Below are positions 11,770-22,990 of a DNA stretch of 64,000 nucleotides, in pieces. Source of the DNA: Stenopsyche tienmushanensis (taxonomy: Eukaryota > Arthropoda > Insecta > Trichoptera > Stenopsychidae); NCBI GenBank assembly GCA_008973525.1, contig WACJ01000515.1:2232001-2296000 (forward strand), in the 5' to 3' direction. The notes under the pieces are model-generated. The model did not search any database and had not been told where the DNA came from. It saw only the letters and a list, made by a program, of their open reading frames with translations. The position numbers and the translations under genes are program-made. The number at the start of each line of letters is the position of its first letter. The stretch's first letter is position 1.

Positions 11770-12427
11770 CAAAATCATCCATGCCTTCATTTCGAAAAAG
11801 ATTAACAATTCATTCTTAAGTTATATGAATCGACATAAACACTTGACTTCAGTTTGTAAAAGCAAACACTCGTACTTAGCTTCCATAGAAATGCTAAGAT
11901 TTTTAAACATGCGTGTTTTTAAAGGTCTTGATTTAATGAAATTCACCATATTTACAACTTGATCTAGTTCAGGTTTTAGTGCTGCTGGTGATGTTTTCGA
12001 AACTAACGATCCTCTATACAAAAAACAGTGAGAAGTTATAATATTAGGGTTTCTTGTCTTTGCAAGGGTAACAAATCCTTTGATTGAGCCTACCATTGAA
12101 AGAGCACCATCTGTACAAATTTCTACACATAACTCCCATGATATTTTAAATTGTTCTAAATATGAAGAAATATAATCAAAAACATATTGTCCTGTAGTAT
12201 GCTCGCTAAGTTTTTTGCAGCATAGATATTGATTAACTTTTTCGTTGACTTTCATAATTTCGTCAACGATTTTTTCGGTTTTCAATATTTTGCAGAATTT
12301 TTCGTTGACTTTCATAATTTCGTCAACGATTTTTTCGGTTTTCAATATTTTGCAGAATTTTTCGTTTTTATCATTTTTTCCCAGTGCACTTACAATAAGC
12401 TCGCAGTGCACGGGTTGAGAACCACTG
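11770..12427 (-). pseudogene. hAT (ZBED5/SCAND3-like) transposase relic with 5' TIR
   Basis: Read on the minus strand, the element starts at an inverted-end sequence CAGTGGTTCTCAA (12427 to 12415), a well-known hAT terminus. A roughly 200-codon frame follows without a true start codon. It contains ISWELCVEICTDGALSMVG, a THCF-like segment (SHCFLYRG), a VNMVNFIKSRPL segment and LLLQTEVKCL, in the same order as ZBED5/SCAND3-type hAT proteins, where the C-TDGA motif lies in the RNase-H core. A frame change past 11821 continues similarity (LKNELLIFFEM). The N-terminal zinc finger and the C-terminal dimerisation region are absent, so this is a dead fragment. Confidence 0.7.
12241..12360 (-). repeat. 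exact 60-bp tandem duplication inside the hAT relic
   Basis: Bases 12241-12300 and 12301-12360 are identical. Because 60 is a multiple of three, the duplication repeats 20 residues (around KFCKILKTEKIVDEIMKV) in frame. Complete identity within an otherwise decayed relic suggests a recent event, or an assembly artefact. Confidence 0.9.
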
Positions 12428-12459
12428 GTGTAGGGTATTGAGGAATTACTTTAGGTTTT

Positions 12460-12740
12460 TAGTGAGAACCTGACTATCGACGACCTTCGAGAGCTGACAG
12501 AAGAAAGTAATTAATCTAGAACTTAAAAATAGTGATTCTGAAAACAAACAATCCAAAGATCTTGTTACAGATTATCGTAATAAATGTTTGGGAATGAAAT
12601 CCGAAACCATTGATTAAATTATTGCAAATGAACAATACAAGAATGCAATCTGCTGCTATCGATATTTACTTGACGAGAAAAAAATAAGTGAAAATGAGTC
12701 TTCAAATTGTAAATCCCATCTTGGAAATAAAAATTGCACA
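12460..12740 (+). pseudogene. pogo/Tigger-like transposase C-terminal relic
   Basis: The plus-strand frame shows LTIDDLRELTEES, comparable to the Tigger 'LTNEDL.EL' motif. After several stops it reads KNAICCYRYLLDEKK, comparable to the terminal 'I..CY..IYDEKKK' segment. Only the last part of the protein is represented. It lies directly outside the 5' end of the hAT relic. Confidence 0.45.
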
Positions 12741-13990
12741 ATAAATATTTAAAAAAATATATTATTAAATAATTATAAATTTGCATAAATTAAATAAAAA
12801 TACTTTTAACATTTTAATTAAAATTAAATTATCTAGCGCCATCTATCTTTTGCTCTTGAAAACAGTGAAAATTGCTTGTTTTTCCTGTCTCGTTTTAAAT
12901 TAATTTTTGCAAAATTATAAAATGAAATTTACTATGCAAATATATATATATATGTGGACTATGCTGATCAAATGCAATTAAATTTGGATCCAATTTTTGC
13001 GCCAAAACGCTGGACCATTCTCATCCATTTCGGCTATAAATACCCAAATAAAACTGTGTTATTTTTAAATAAATCTATCTTAAGCACTGTTCGAGCAAAA
13101 TGTGTGCTTAAATCGATGTTTGCATTGTTTGTCCAAGTTCTTCACGTAACCGATTCAAGGTAGACACAATAACCTCTATCGGTCAGGGTCTTCTGTACAA
13201 ATGCCACACTTATAAGTATTTATTAAGCCTTTGTACTGATATGTAATAAGATAAATTTATTCGCCTAATTGAAAACCATTTATTCGGATTTACGTCCAAC
13301 GCGACGAGCATATCCGATTAGATTTCCCCGAAGAGAAAATCAAAATTGAATGAAATGCTGCCGTCCAGGATGAGCGAACCGTTGATGGTTTTGGCGGTCG
13401 GCGCCGTCTGCATTGCAGTTGTCAGCCCATTTAGGCCGACTACGAGAGCATTATGCATATATATATATTTTCAGCTGAGAGCAAAACTGGGATAGCGCTG
13501 ACAGGTAATGGACAGCCGGGATACAAATTGGTCATTGTACTGAAATGCATTATCAAGGCACAAACACACTCAAACCAGCTCTTTGCGACTGGATCGCTTA
13601 CAAAGGAAGATCTCGCCGGTTGGCACTCATTACATATGAATTGTCAGCAGGGTCAGGCGGGTCGAGATAACGTAATATGCAAATATGACGAACAAAACAC
13701 CAAGAAAGATAGCATCTCACTGTGGGTAATGTTCAAATGAGAATATTAAGCTTTAGCGACTTTCTAGGCCACGGCGGAATCAACTCAAAATTTCCATTGT
13801 CAAAATAATTCCTTTTATGCTACACTAAACATAAAAAAATAATGAAAAGACCGATGAATACAAAAGTATTTCAATACAATGGTTATGTATGTCGAACTAT
13901 CCAAGAAAACACTCATAAGCAATTAGATGGATTACATCAAATTTGAATTAGAATTTATATAAACAACAACTCAAAAAAGTTAAACTTAAA
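12741..13990. other. non-coding stretch, nothing recognised
   Basis: AT-rich with short TA runs near 12941-12955 and 13457-13470. A 95-codon plus-strand frame at 13453-13740 begins with ATG at 13453 but has no recognisable motif. Confidence 0.4.
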
Positions 13991-14115
13991 GTACTGGGTT
14001 CAAATCTACAGAAGGTGTGGCTAGCGACCACATTTTTAAAAATATGCATACGCTATAAAACACACACCAAAATAGTCGGCAATGATCCTATAAAAGATAC
14101 TGTGAAAAGCCATTA
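13991..14115 (+). mobile_element. tRNA-derived SINE, family B, copy 1 (head truncated)
   Basis: GGGTTCAAATCTACAG is a good box B, and the following body (GTGTGGCTAGCGACCACATT and onward to AAAAGCC) matches the copy at 39830-39965. The box A part is not clear in this copy. Confidence 0.5.
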
Positions 14116-14244
14116 TTAACAAACAGCAGACATACATTCGACAAAGCATTTTAAATATCAACGTTCGTCCATTGCGCAACACATAGGGAAACAGAATTAA
14201 CATAATGAACACAATTTCAATCGTATATCATTTCATGCATATTA

Positions 14245-14390
14245 ACCTGTATGGTAGGATGATCGCGTATTTGCGAGCGAATTCCAGTGATTCAGAAAGA
14301 GCACTTTTGTACGTTGAGCTCGGAGAAAGACAGAGACGGATAAAACGTCTTGCAGTTCGGCAACTATGCAAGGGAGACAGGCTGAGAGCT
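14245..14390 (-). repeat. dispersed repeat R2, copy 1
   Basis: On the minus strand this matches 63025-63156: CTCTCAGCCTGTCTCCCTTG at the start, a central segment around CTCAACGTACAA, and an end CATCCTACCATACAGGT. It lies just 3' of the LINE reverse-transcriptase fragment. The overlapping open frames here reflect repeat sequence. Confidence 0.6.
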
Positions 14391-14424
14391 TTCTGCGTAT
14401 TCTTTTTTCTTTTCGTTTCCTCAT

Positions 14425-14892
14425 GACTGAGGGTTGTGACCATACAGATTTTGTTTGTTTCCGAACCACGTCCTTCCAGCCAACCCTGTTTTCCGCCGAC
14501 CGCAGGGTTAAAATATAGGGTAGTTTTTGAAGCTCCTGTTCTCTCAATTTTCATTATTTTGGTTTTCATCTTGTTTATGAATAACCCACAGGCTTCACTT
14601 TCCACTTCGACACGATGCAGTAAATTTTTGAGTTCTTCCTCGTTGGCTGCTATGAGTGTGGTGTCATCCGCGAATCTTATGTTACTATTTTTTTTCCCTC
14701 CAATGGAGATCCTTCCTTCCCAACCATCTAGTACACGTCTCATTATATATTCCCCGTATATATTAAAAAGCAGTGGAGACAGAACGCAACTCTGTCTTAA
14801 CCCTTTCTCTGTTTTAAAGCACTCTGACACGGTATCGTCATTTTTTTTATTTGTGCGTCTGTTTAGAGTGCTCTGATAATTTTTATATTACA
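14425..14892 (-). pseudogene. non-LTR retrotransposon reverse transcriptase, 3' part
   Basis: A minus-strand frame contains EKGLRQSCVLSPLLFN (RT motif B; the usual form is G.RQGC.LSP), NIRFADDTTLIA (the catalytic FADD box, motif C), and a following segment ending GLFINKMKTKIMKIER that fits RT motif D and its surroundings. The 5' half of the same RT lies at 16168-16541, separated by the mariner element. About 50 residues expected between the halves, including the catalytic AFD motif A, are missing at the junction. No endonuclease domain is visible here. The clade is uncertain. Confidence 0.75.
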
Positions 14893-14894
14893 TT

Positions 14895-16163
14895 GGCGGG
14901 AAAGTTCTGTCGTATTTTTTAATGAAACAACTATAATAATTTTTATGAGTTTTATTTTTAGTTAATCAATAATATATTGTCCATTATTGTCAACCACTCT
15001 TTGCCATCTCCCGGGCAACCTATCGATCCCCCTACCATAGAAATTTTCATCCTTGGAGTCAAAATAGTTATCAACTGCTTTGGAGACAGCTTTAAAAGAA
15101 ATGAATTTTTTTCCTGTCAGATAATTCTGAAGAGATCGAAATAGATAATGATCTGACGGAGCAATGTCAGGAGAATACGTTGGGTGACTAAGAATTTCCC
15201 ATCCAAATTCATTTAATTTTTTTTGAGTCATCAATGCAGTGTGTGGTCTAGCGTTATCCTGATGGAAGACAATTCCTTTTCTATTGGACAAAATCGGTCG
15301 TTTTTCTTTGATAGTCGCATTCAATTTTTCAAGCTGATTACAGTAGACACTCGCATTGATGGTTTGCCCCTGTTTGAGTAGCTCGTAGTAAATCGGACCT
15401 CTTCTATCCCACCATAAACAAAGCATAACTATTCTTTGACGAAGATCTGGTTTTGGAGTAGTTTTGGCGGATGTTCCAAGTTTGCAATAAACTTTTTTCC
15501 TCTTAACATTTTCGTAGAGTATCCACTTTTCATCTCCTGTAATGATTTTGTCTAAAAACGGTTCCACACTGTTTCTAATAAGAAGAGACGAACAGATTCT
15601 CATACGATCTCATAGGTTTTTTCGGTCAAATCGTGTGGAACCCAAATACTCTGCTTCGAGATAAAACCAAGTTGTTTTATGTGGTCTTCAACTGTAGAAT
15701 GATGAACACTGAACTCTTTTGATATTCTCTAGTAGTCAGATGTGTGCTAGTCTTCAGCATTGACCGCAAAATTCCATTATCGACCTTGGATGGCCTTCCA
15801 GATCGAAGATCTTCTTTGAGCGTGAAATCCCCGGAACGAAATTTGGCAAACCATCTTTGATAGGTTCGAATATTAACCACTTCACTTCCAAACGTGTCAC
15901 AAATGTTTTTACATGCAATTGATGCGTTGCTTCTTCTCTGGAACTTGTACAAAATGCAATGTCGTAAATGCACTTTATCCACTGCCATCTTGATGGGTCT
16001 GTACTTCTCAAGTAACTGACGAAAAAAATTGAAATTGGTTCCGTTATATCCCACAAGCCATGCGCTAAACAATAAGACCCTATATGACTCATTTTACCTG
16101 CTCATTTTTCTCTTACAGTCAAAAACACTTCAAACGCAGAAAATGCGACAGAACTTTCCCGCC
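14895..16163 (-). mobile_element. mariner element, nearly complete, nested in a LINE
   Basis: The terminal inverted repeats start GGCGGGAAAGTTCTGTCG at 14895 and at the inverted position ending 16163, identical over 18 bases and similar beyond. The right outer flank carries a TTA and the left flank a TA close by, but the exact TA duplication cannot be fixed by eye. The length, about 1.27 kb, is normal for mariner. The transposase gene runs on the minus strand between the TIRs. This is the best preserved autonomous-type element in the window. Confidence 0.85.
14962..15988 (-). pseudogene. mariner DD34D transposase, two frameshifts
   Basis: The likely start is the ATG at 15988 (MAVDKVHLRHC). 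An N-terminal helix-turn-helix region follows, containing RWFAKFRSGDFTLKEDLRSG, a mariner hallmark. The frame breaks near 15730 and again near 15610, then reads on from 15603 to a stop at 14962. The catalytic triad is intact: ITGDEKW, HQDNARPH, and the second D of YSPDIAPSD, with 34 residues between the last two aspartates (DD34D). The total length, near 340 codons, is that of an intact family member. With the two frameshifts it cannot encode an active enzyme as read here. Confidence 0.85.
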
Positions 16164-16167
16164 TTAA

Positions 16168-16541
16168 GCATTCTAATATTCATGATCTGTTCCCGGGTTT
16201 CTCGTCCTTTCACAAATCCTGCCTGTTCTTTGGATATTTGCCATTCTGTGAAGTATTTCAATATATCCTGTAGAAAGTGTAGCATTTATTTGCTGGCATA
16301 CACAATTATAGATATTGTTCGATAATTTTCGCATTTGCTTGTTGAACCCTTTTTTGTGTATAGGGATAATTGTAGAGTTGATCCATTCATTTGGCCACTT
16401 GCACTCATCCCATATTTTCACGCATATTTGATGTAGTGCTCGGTATCAGTCTTCTCCAACTTTTTTAAGGATCTCTGCAGTTATGTAATCGGGTCCTGGA
16501 TTTTTATTATTTTTAAGCTTCTTAATGGCTTTCCTGCGTAT
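16168..16541 (-). pseudogene. non-LTR retrotransposon reverse transcriptase, 5' part
   Basis: On the minus strand the frames read NNKNPGPDYITAEILKKVGE, then KWPNEWINSTIIPIHKKG, then QAGFVKGRETREQIMN-like sequence. These are in the order of RT motifs 0 to 2 of LINE elements (the 'GPD.i..E', 'iP..KK' and 'QaGF.kgr.T.dqI' segments). The reading switches frame several times. It stops exactly at the mariner TIR, and the RT resumes on the other side at 14892. Confidence 0.75.
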
Positions 16542-16782
16542 ATCCTGTGCGTTATAATATCACATCGCTATTCCTTCTATTTACGCTTCGACTGTCGAAT
16601 TTGGGCCCCGTGAGAAACAACACTGATTTGCGTTGGGCGACGATAGTGTTAAATATAAGCTTCATGCGCGCTACTACGGTCCCAACAGATAAGTGAATTT
16701 GTATGGAGGATAAGTGGCGAACAAGCAAATATAGCATCTAAGACCATGAAGATTTAAATTAGCTCACCACTCAAAGGGTTAA
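16541..16782 (-). repeat. TTAA-bounded repeats R4 plus partial R3
   Basis: Bases 16541-16661 match 20158-20275 (shared GGGCCCCGTGAGAAACAACA, ending at a TTAA-containing AGTGTTAA). Directly beyond, to 16782, is an inverted partial copy of R3 ending in CTCAAAGGGTTAA. The two units meet at TTAA near 16664-16667. Confidence 0.5.
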
Positions 16783-18875
16783 ACGAATTTCATAAAACGT
16801 CTTTGTAAATATGACAAAATAAAGTTTATTTTCAAGGCGCTTTCACGGAAACAGATAATTATGTATTTATTAATATTGGCATTCAGATTTTGGGCATAAT
16901 TACTTCTGATTGTTTCTTTATTACCAGACGCATAATTGCAAAAATAAAATCTAGGTCGCGGCACTTCTTCTTAAAAGGAAAGACTTATGATCTTCTGGAT
17001 AGAAAGTGTGAGACGTAACATTTAATCAAGAGACGTGAAGGTACTCACACGATTTATGTTTTTAAATTTAAATGTGTGCTGTAAAGCGACGTGAAATCTT
17101 AGAATTGGGAGATATAAACATCTGGAGCAATAAAAGCTAAAATCGATTAAACTGAAAGTATTTATAACTTAAAAACTATCGATATTGGTGATTCAAATGT
17201 CAAGTTCGAAGAAGGTTTATTGAAATTTTGAGTTTAAAATTTAATTATTCATGCGTATGTAAAGTGTAATAGAAGCACGGATAGCGAAAATTTTATCAAA
17301 TCACTCATTATAAACGTATATTTCAAAACAACGTCGTACAAGAATATACGAGTAAATGATAGAAACATTGTTAAATATACGATTGGAAAAGGACTTCAAT
17401 AAATGGAAGGATATTGTGAATAAAAATGTGTTGGCTTGAAGGTGAGATCAATTGAGAGCTTCTATTGTGGATGTTGATTGGAGTTTTCCATTCGACTGGA
17501 AAAGTCTCCATTGACATAATCAATACGGAAAAAATGAATAAATACTATATCCTTGCGTGAACATCTGAAACAAATAATTGTGGCATGATTTCAAAGGATT
17601 TCACAATTAAATATTGTTATAATAAATGTATTGTAATGTACATGTCGGTAGTAAATTGTTCATCAGCTCGCAATGCTCTTAAAGAACAGTTACATCGGCG
17701 CCATTGCAATCCAGATAAGTCCTTGTGGCACTCTCGCATAGATGTCAAAGGGTTAAATGATTACAATAATTTTCAATACGACATACAACGCTGAAGGAAG
17801 CATTTATACATATTGAGTGTCAAGATCGACGATATCAGCCGTGACCGTGACTTCAACCGCTAACTTCGCTGAACCCAATGTGTAAATCTGATTCATACGA
17901 TTAGTTAAATCAGTGATATTTGCTTCCTGTTCGTCAAATTTCAACGTAAAGCAGTAAACAATCGACTAAAGCGTCATTTGAAGCACATCCATTCAATCCA
18001 ATATGCTAATGCAAAGAAACATCGCCGAAAAGTTCATTCACTAAGGGTTATCCGTGTAATCTCAAGGCCTGACGCCCTTCAGTCACGATTATGACAATGG
18101 AAGACACCGCAAACCATGAGGTCAACGTCAAAATCACCCCTGTCATATTATAAAACGTAATAATGCTACGTCTCTTTGTGAATGTTGAACAAGCGTGTCA
18201 CAAAGACCACGGATCAATTTCCATCTCAAATGATTGAAAAAGAGAAGAAAAATTCATTAAACTATGTCTAAGGTGTCTCGGTCCAAGCAACTTTGTATTA
18301 CACAGTATTAATGCGATACTAATCGATCGATTTTATGGATATCGAAGCAATTATATCATGGTTAAATATTGATTAGCCACATAAATAAGAATTGGAACTG
18401 GAACCATTACAAATATATTGTAGTGGCATCATTACAAATGCGGGAGTATTTATCTGCTTGCTATTTACAAAGGAATGATTGTTAAACAATGATTGCGACC
18501 TTTGAACCCATAAAATAATCTCCATTCCAGAAATTCATTAAGAAGCATAAATTAAATCTGGAGTTTCCTGAATATGATGATCATCATAAAATATAACCAA
18601 GAATAACAAATAAGTACATTGTAGATTCGCATAATTGTTAATTAATTTAAAAACTAAACTTAGAATGACTGATTAGTTCAAATTAATTGATAAATAGAAT
18701 TAAATAAATTTGAGCAGATATATAAAAATAAGCTAATAAGTCATCTGTTCATCGTTAAAGTTTCCGTGGGAACGCTCAGAAAATAAAAATTAGCATAACT
18801 GAGCTACATTAAAATTAAACAACAACTGAAAATATAAATCGGACAGATTTAAAATATCAATACAATTTATAAATA
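16783..18875. other. 2.1-kb non-coding stretch, nothing recognised
   Basis: AT-rich. I found no repeat copy shared with the rest of the window and no protein-like frame. Confidence 0.4.
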
Positions 18876-19280
18876 CACTCGGGCCTCGTATAACACTGTT
18901 TTATACAACACGTTTGTTCAAATAGTGACATTTGTCGTGATATTGATGGAGAAGGTTTTGATGACATGGATATTCATGACACCCAAGAAATATTGGAGGA
19001 TCGTACGTTAAACGAATTAGTCCAAATATTAAATAAATCTACCACAATTAATGATTTAGAAAACAGTTGCGGCGAAGTAGCTACATGTTTCACATTAAAA
19101 ACAATAAATTGATGCATAGAATTGGCTATTAAATTATTTTGTTTTAATAGAAAACAATCCAAGAGGTTTTGGAACCTTATAATGAAATACAATCCCTTAT
19201 TAACGGATTTTTGAAGCTTAAAACCAAAAATACTCCAGAGTTCCCTGATGATGGAAACCCACAACAGATCTCGAAAAAGA
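18876..19280 (+). pseudogene. pogo/Tigger-like relic with one terminal repeat
   Basis: The left end CACTCGGGCCTCGTATAACA follows a TA and matches the inverted sequence at 37754-37794 at 37 of 41 bases. The coding relic then reads DIHDTQEILEDRTLNELVQI, comparable to the Tigger 'DVEE.LE.HTEELTNEEL.EL' segment. CFTLKTIN and NECIELA-like sequence follow, comparable to the family's 'fTLK.L.e..eli'. The body of the transposase is missing. The matching right end was not found nearby. Confidence 0.5.
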
Positions 19281-20157
19281 ATAAAACATATAATTATAAG
19301 CGTTAGCGATCATGAATGAATGGTATATTATATGTTATTAAAGTTTTTAAAGTACATATGTACATAAATTATCTTCGATATTTTTTTGAAACGCAAACTC
19401 TAATTTTGTATGAACTTCAAACCTTGTATAACACGGATTTGTAGTATACGACATTTTTGTGAAACCATATAGCTGTAATATGAACGCTATGAACATATGC
19501 AGAGTGTACCGGACGCAATGTGTTAAAAACATATTTTTGTAAAAACCATATATATGATCAATTAATCATCCTTTATTTAGCAACTCCCCTTTATGATTTA
19601 ACTTTATATAGGCGCCCAAGTAACTTTTACAAAAATTAGACCTCGAGTCTATTATCATTTACATAATTTACTCAATGGTCTAAATTCATCAAATTATTTA
19701 ACTCGTTCGTCGCTGCGTCCATTAGACATGCGCGACGGACGTTCCACCGCGCGTCACATGATTTTGGTGGACATTTTCTTAACTAACTCTTAAACAATAT
19801 GTTGAGATCCTTTTTAAATTATTTTTCCGCTTTCTGACGATTAAGAATTTGTCTCATATTTTTTAACAAAGGGTACAATTCCTTCTGATAGATTTTCATT
19901 GTCAGGCCTAACATTTTCCAACCACAACAGAAGACCAAGATCCCGGGTTTTCTGATTTACAAATGTTAACTTTACGAACGTCTTTCTATAATGTCTTTCA
20001 AACGACAACTATCTAAATATCTTTCGAGATCGACCTCGAAACTTGCATTCCCACCCTTGTCTGTTCACACTTGCTTCACTTTGTTTTCGTTAATTTGACT
20101 AATTAGAGTAATTGGACCCTGAAAAGATGTGCCACATGTCGCATTCTGGCCATCCGT
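19281..20157. other. non-coding stretch, little recognised
   Basis: Bases 19430-19470 contain a degenerate direct copy of the TATAACACGG-type Tigger end. Near 19700, ACTCGTTCGTCGC follows a TTAA and is partly answered by GCGCGACGG 30 bases on, possibly a TTAA-type element remnant. Otherwise nothing. Confidence 0.3.
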
Positions 20158-20275
20158 GTTTATCCCGTGCGTTATAATATCGCATCGCTATTCCTTCTGT
20201 TTATGCTCCGACTATCGAATTTGGGCCCCGTGAGAAACAACACTTATTCAGGTTGGGCGATGAGAGTGTTAATAA
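20158..20275 (-). repeat. dispersed repeat R4, copy 2
   Basis: This closely matches 16541-16661, sharing GTGCGTTATAATATC and TTTGGGCCCCGTGAGAAAC. On the minus strand it begins TTAACACTCTCATCGCCC, suggesting a TTAA-inserting element end. Confidence 0.55.
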
Positions 20276-20469
20276 TGACAACATCTACGCAAGATTTTTT
20301 TTCATATATTAAATTAAAATAAGATTTTTGAATAGAAATTTCAAGTAGGATCTCAGAGTGCAAAACCCGTATCGTGTAACAAAGTCTACTACATCAACAA
20401 TTTATTAGGACTATTATTTCTGTCTTTATGTCTTTATAACGTCCATTAAATCATGAATCTTGATGTGTC

Positions 20470-20612
20470 ATATCCAACCTGGATCGAGACGATCGATCAG
20501 AAATATTAATATCTCCCAAATTTGTTGGAAGGATGATTTTTTTCCACAATCTGAATTTGAACCCGAAACTTTACAATATGAGTCCAGGATCATTCATGAT
20601 CTTTGGACATTA
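20470..20612 (-). mobile_element. tRNA-derived SINE, family A, copy 3
   Basis: On the minus strand a box-B-like GGGTTCAAATTC is followed by the family body (CCAACAAATTTGGGAGAT, ATTAATATTTCTGATCG, GTCTCGATCCAGGTT). It has the clearest box B of the family A copies. Confidence 0.6.
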
Positions 20613-20963
20613 ATGCTATAGATGCATACAAATATATTATCGAAAAACGAATGTGATCATATGATCACGCAAAATTTTGGTCATGAGATTTTAAGCATGT
20701 CATTCAAATGTGATTTATTTTTATTGAGGCGCCAAGTAGACAATCCTAATACGAATAACACAGGAGAAATAATTTTTCATATAATAATTCTATTATAACA
20801 TAATTCAAGGGAAATTTTAAAGGAAAAGAATTTTAAGTAAGAATAAGATTATTTAAATAAGAATTTCAGATAGAAAAGCATCTACAGATGATAGTGAAAT
20901 TATCATTATTTTAAAAGTCGCTCATAGGCGGCCCTGTATTAATCGATTGATCATTTATATTTT

Positions 20964-21110
20964 TCAGATTCGGGAATCAGGAGAAACTTGGATCGAGACG
21001 ATCGATCGAAAAAAATAATAATATCGATCTCCCAAATTTATTATCACGGTGATATTTTGTTTAATAATCTAGATTTGAATATGAATGGGACAATGAGGAT
21101 ACAATCTTAA
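20964..21110 (-). mobile_element. tRNA-derived SINE, family A, copy 4
   Basis: It shares AAATTTGGGAGATCGATATT and GATCGTCTCGATCCAAG with copy 3 and lies about 350 bp from it in the same orientation. The head is degenerate. Confidence 0.5.
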
Positions 21111-22659
21111 ATGAGTTCTTTTTTTAAAAGCGTTTATATGAATTTTCGCATATTTTATAACAAAAAATATATGCGGGGAATGTTATTAAAGCTTCGTATT
21201 ATGTTTGTATAGGAATAAATATGTTATACCTCCCAGCATTGAAATTAATTGCCTGTTGTGTATCATATTTTTTAAATAAAAATATATATATGATCCCTCC
21301 CAAGATAAGGCCAAAGTTCGAACGTCTGATAACATCCATAATTTTTAAGCAGCTAATGTTTCGTCGAGCATCGGGGATCACCATGGAGACACAGACGAAG
21401 CAAATTATTCAGTCGGAAGGATCCAGAAGCTGAGAATCCCGGGAACTCTCACGTCAAAATACGCATCCACGTCGCTTGGCAACCAACAAGGATCTCCTCG
21501 GCAACCGTGACACGACAACAGATTCCAGACAAAATCCGCAAAATATCTACCAGAGTGTGCAAACAAAAATACTGAAACAAGGATAATGTTATAAATAAGG
21601 CATTTATTTGAATTACACGCAATCATATAAATACGAACGAATTAATTAGGGATCTAATAGACAAAACAACAATTTTGCTAATACACAAATATATACTTGA
21701 ACAATGATATAATTAATCCTACGTAAACGCAAGCAATCCAAAATATTCCCACGTTAACTAATTCCAAGTTTAACACCGGCCTTTAATAGAGCATTAAGTG
21801 TTTAAAATGCGCCTTCCTCGTTCACTTAATCCGATTATATACTATTTATGAAACTAAATCTGCGTAAGTACGGTACAAGTGGACATTTAATATTAAATTT
21901 GTTAAGCAATATGGGCGGCTTTTATTAATTTTACGTCTTTTTAGGGTTCATTTATGGGGGCGCATGCGCGACCACCCGAACGTAATCGATTCGAAAAATA
22001 AGCACACAAATTACGCTCTCGTTTATAACAAATTAGCAATTATTAATACGGACAAGTATTCAAATCTCCACGAACGCAAATTCGACCCAATATTTTTTTT
22101 CCATCCAAATACTATCAAATTATTATCAAAAGAGCGTTATTAATAGTAAAAAAATTCGATGATATTATCATTGTTTGTGAGCATGTTATTGCATATCGTT
22201 TAAAATAAAATACCTGCGTACAATAAGTTCAAAATGCTATCACCCAAGGTCATGAATGTGATATTGCAATCGAAAACATGTTTGATTAAAACGAATTCAT
22301 CAAGCAAATTATTAACTGTGCAATTTATAATACATGATGATTATCAGCAGGTCACGTTGCTAAGCGGATAATAATAAAATATTGAATATTAAAAGCACTA
22401 AAAAGGATCAATAAGCGCATCTATTGATGCGAAATAAATGAGAGATGCACACGGTTTTTATTTTACTTGACTATTCTACTTTACATGAATCAACACTGAT
22501 TGACTTTGTCCATTTTTATAATATAATCGTAATCGCTCTGTAGACATATTCGGATATGGCGTCCGATCGTGAGGCGTTCATTCGTCATATCAGCGGTCCG
22601 AAAAGCGGACCGGTTGGTACGAAATTTAACTAGTGGCCACTTGAAGTTGAGAATGAGCG
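21111..22659. other. non-coding stretch, nothing recognised
   Basis: Frames at 21199-21626 overlap on both strands and look accidental. Bases 22591-22612 contain a 7-bp GC stem (CGGTCCG / CGGACCG). Confidence 0.4.
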
Positions 22660-22990
22660 TGTCCTTGGAGACATGGATACTAAATTTAAATTTTACGCTC
22701 TGCTGTGCATTTTTTTGAGCGGGTTAGCACGCTCTCGAATAGCGGGACTAATAAACAGCTTGGGTCACGTTTCTTTGTATCAGATGTGAATTGGACCCAT
22801 GTTTCATCCTGAACTGATGCAAAAACTCGGCCTTATTGCTGTGAAACATTGCCAAACGCTCGATTCAAACATCATCACGACGCTGTTTTCAACATCAGCA
22901 AACGCGGCATCCGTCTTGCGCACAGCTTTCTCGTGTCCAAATTTTCACTCAATGTACGGCATTTTTGAAAAGTCTTTTCTAAAAAGCTAA
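22660..22990 (-). pseudogene. mariner transposase relic (mauritiana-like)
   Basis: Minus-strand frames give KLCARRMPRLLMLKTAS-like, LAMFHSNKAEFLHQF and QDETWVQFTSDTKKRD-like segments, in the order seen before and around the first catalytic Asp of mauritiana-type mariners ('K..ARW.PH.L', 'N...FL.RF...DE.W...YTPE.K'). The DETW aspartate is present. The second and third catalytic regions and the TIRs are missing, and frames change several times. Confidence 0.6.

Noticed and set aside
14436..14876. 146-codon plus-strand frame
   Set aside because: It is the antisense of the LINE reverse transcriptase fragment.
22591..22612. GC hairpin CGGTCCG/CGGACCG as a terminator
   Set aside because: Short, no T tract, and it lies next to a mariner relic in eukaryotic DNA. 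Probably incidental.
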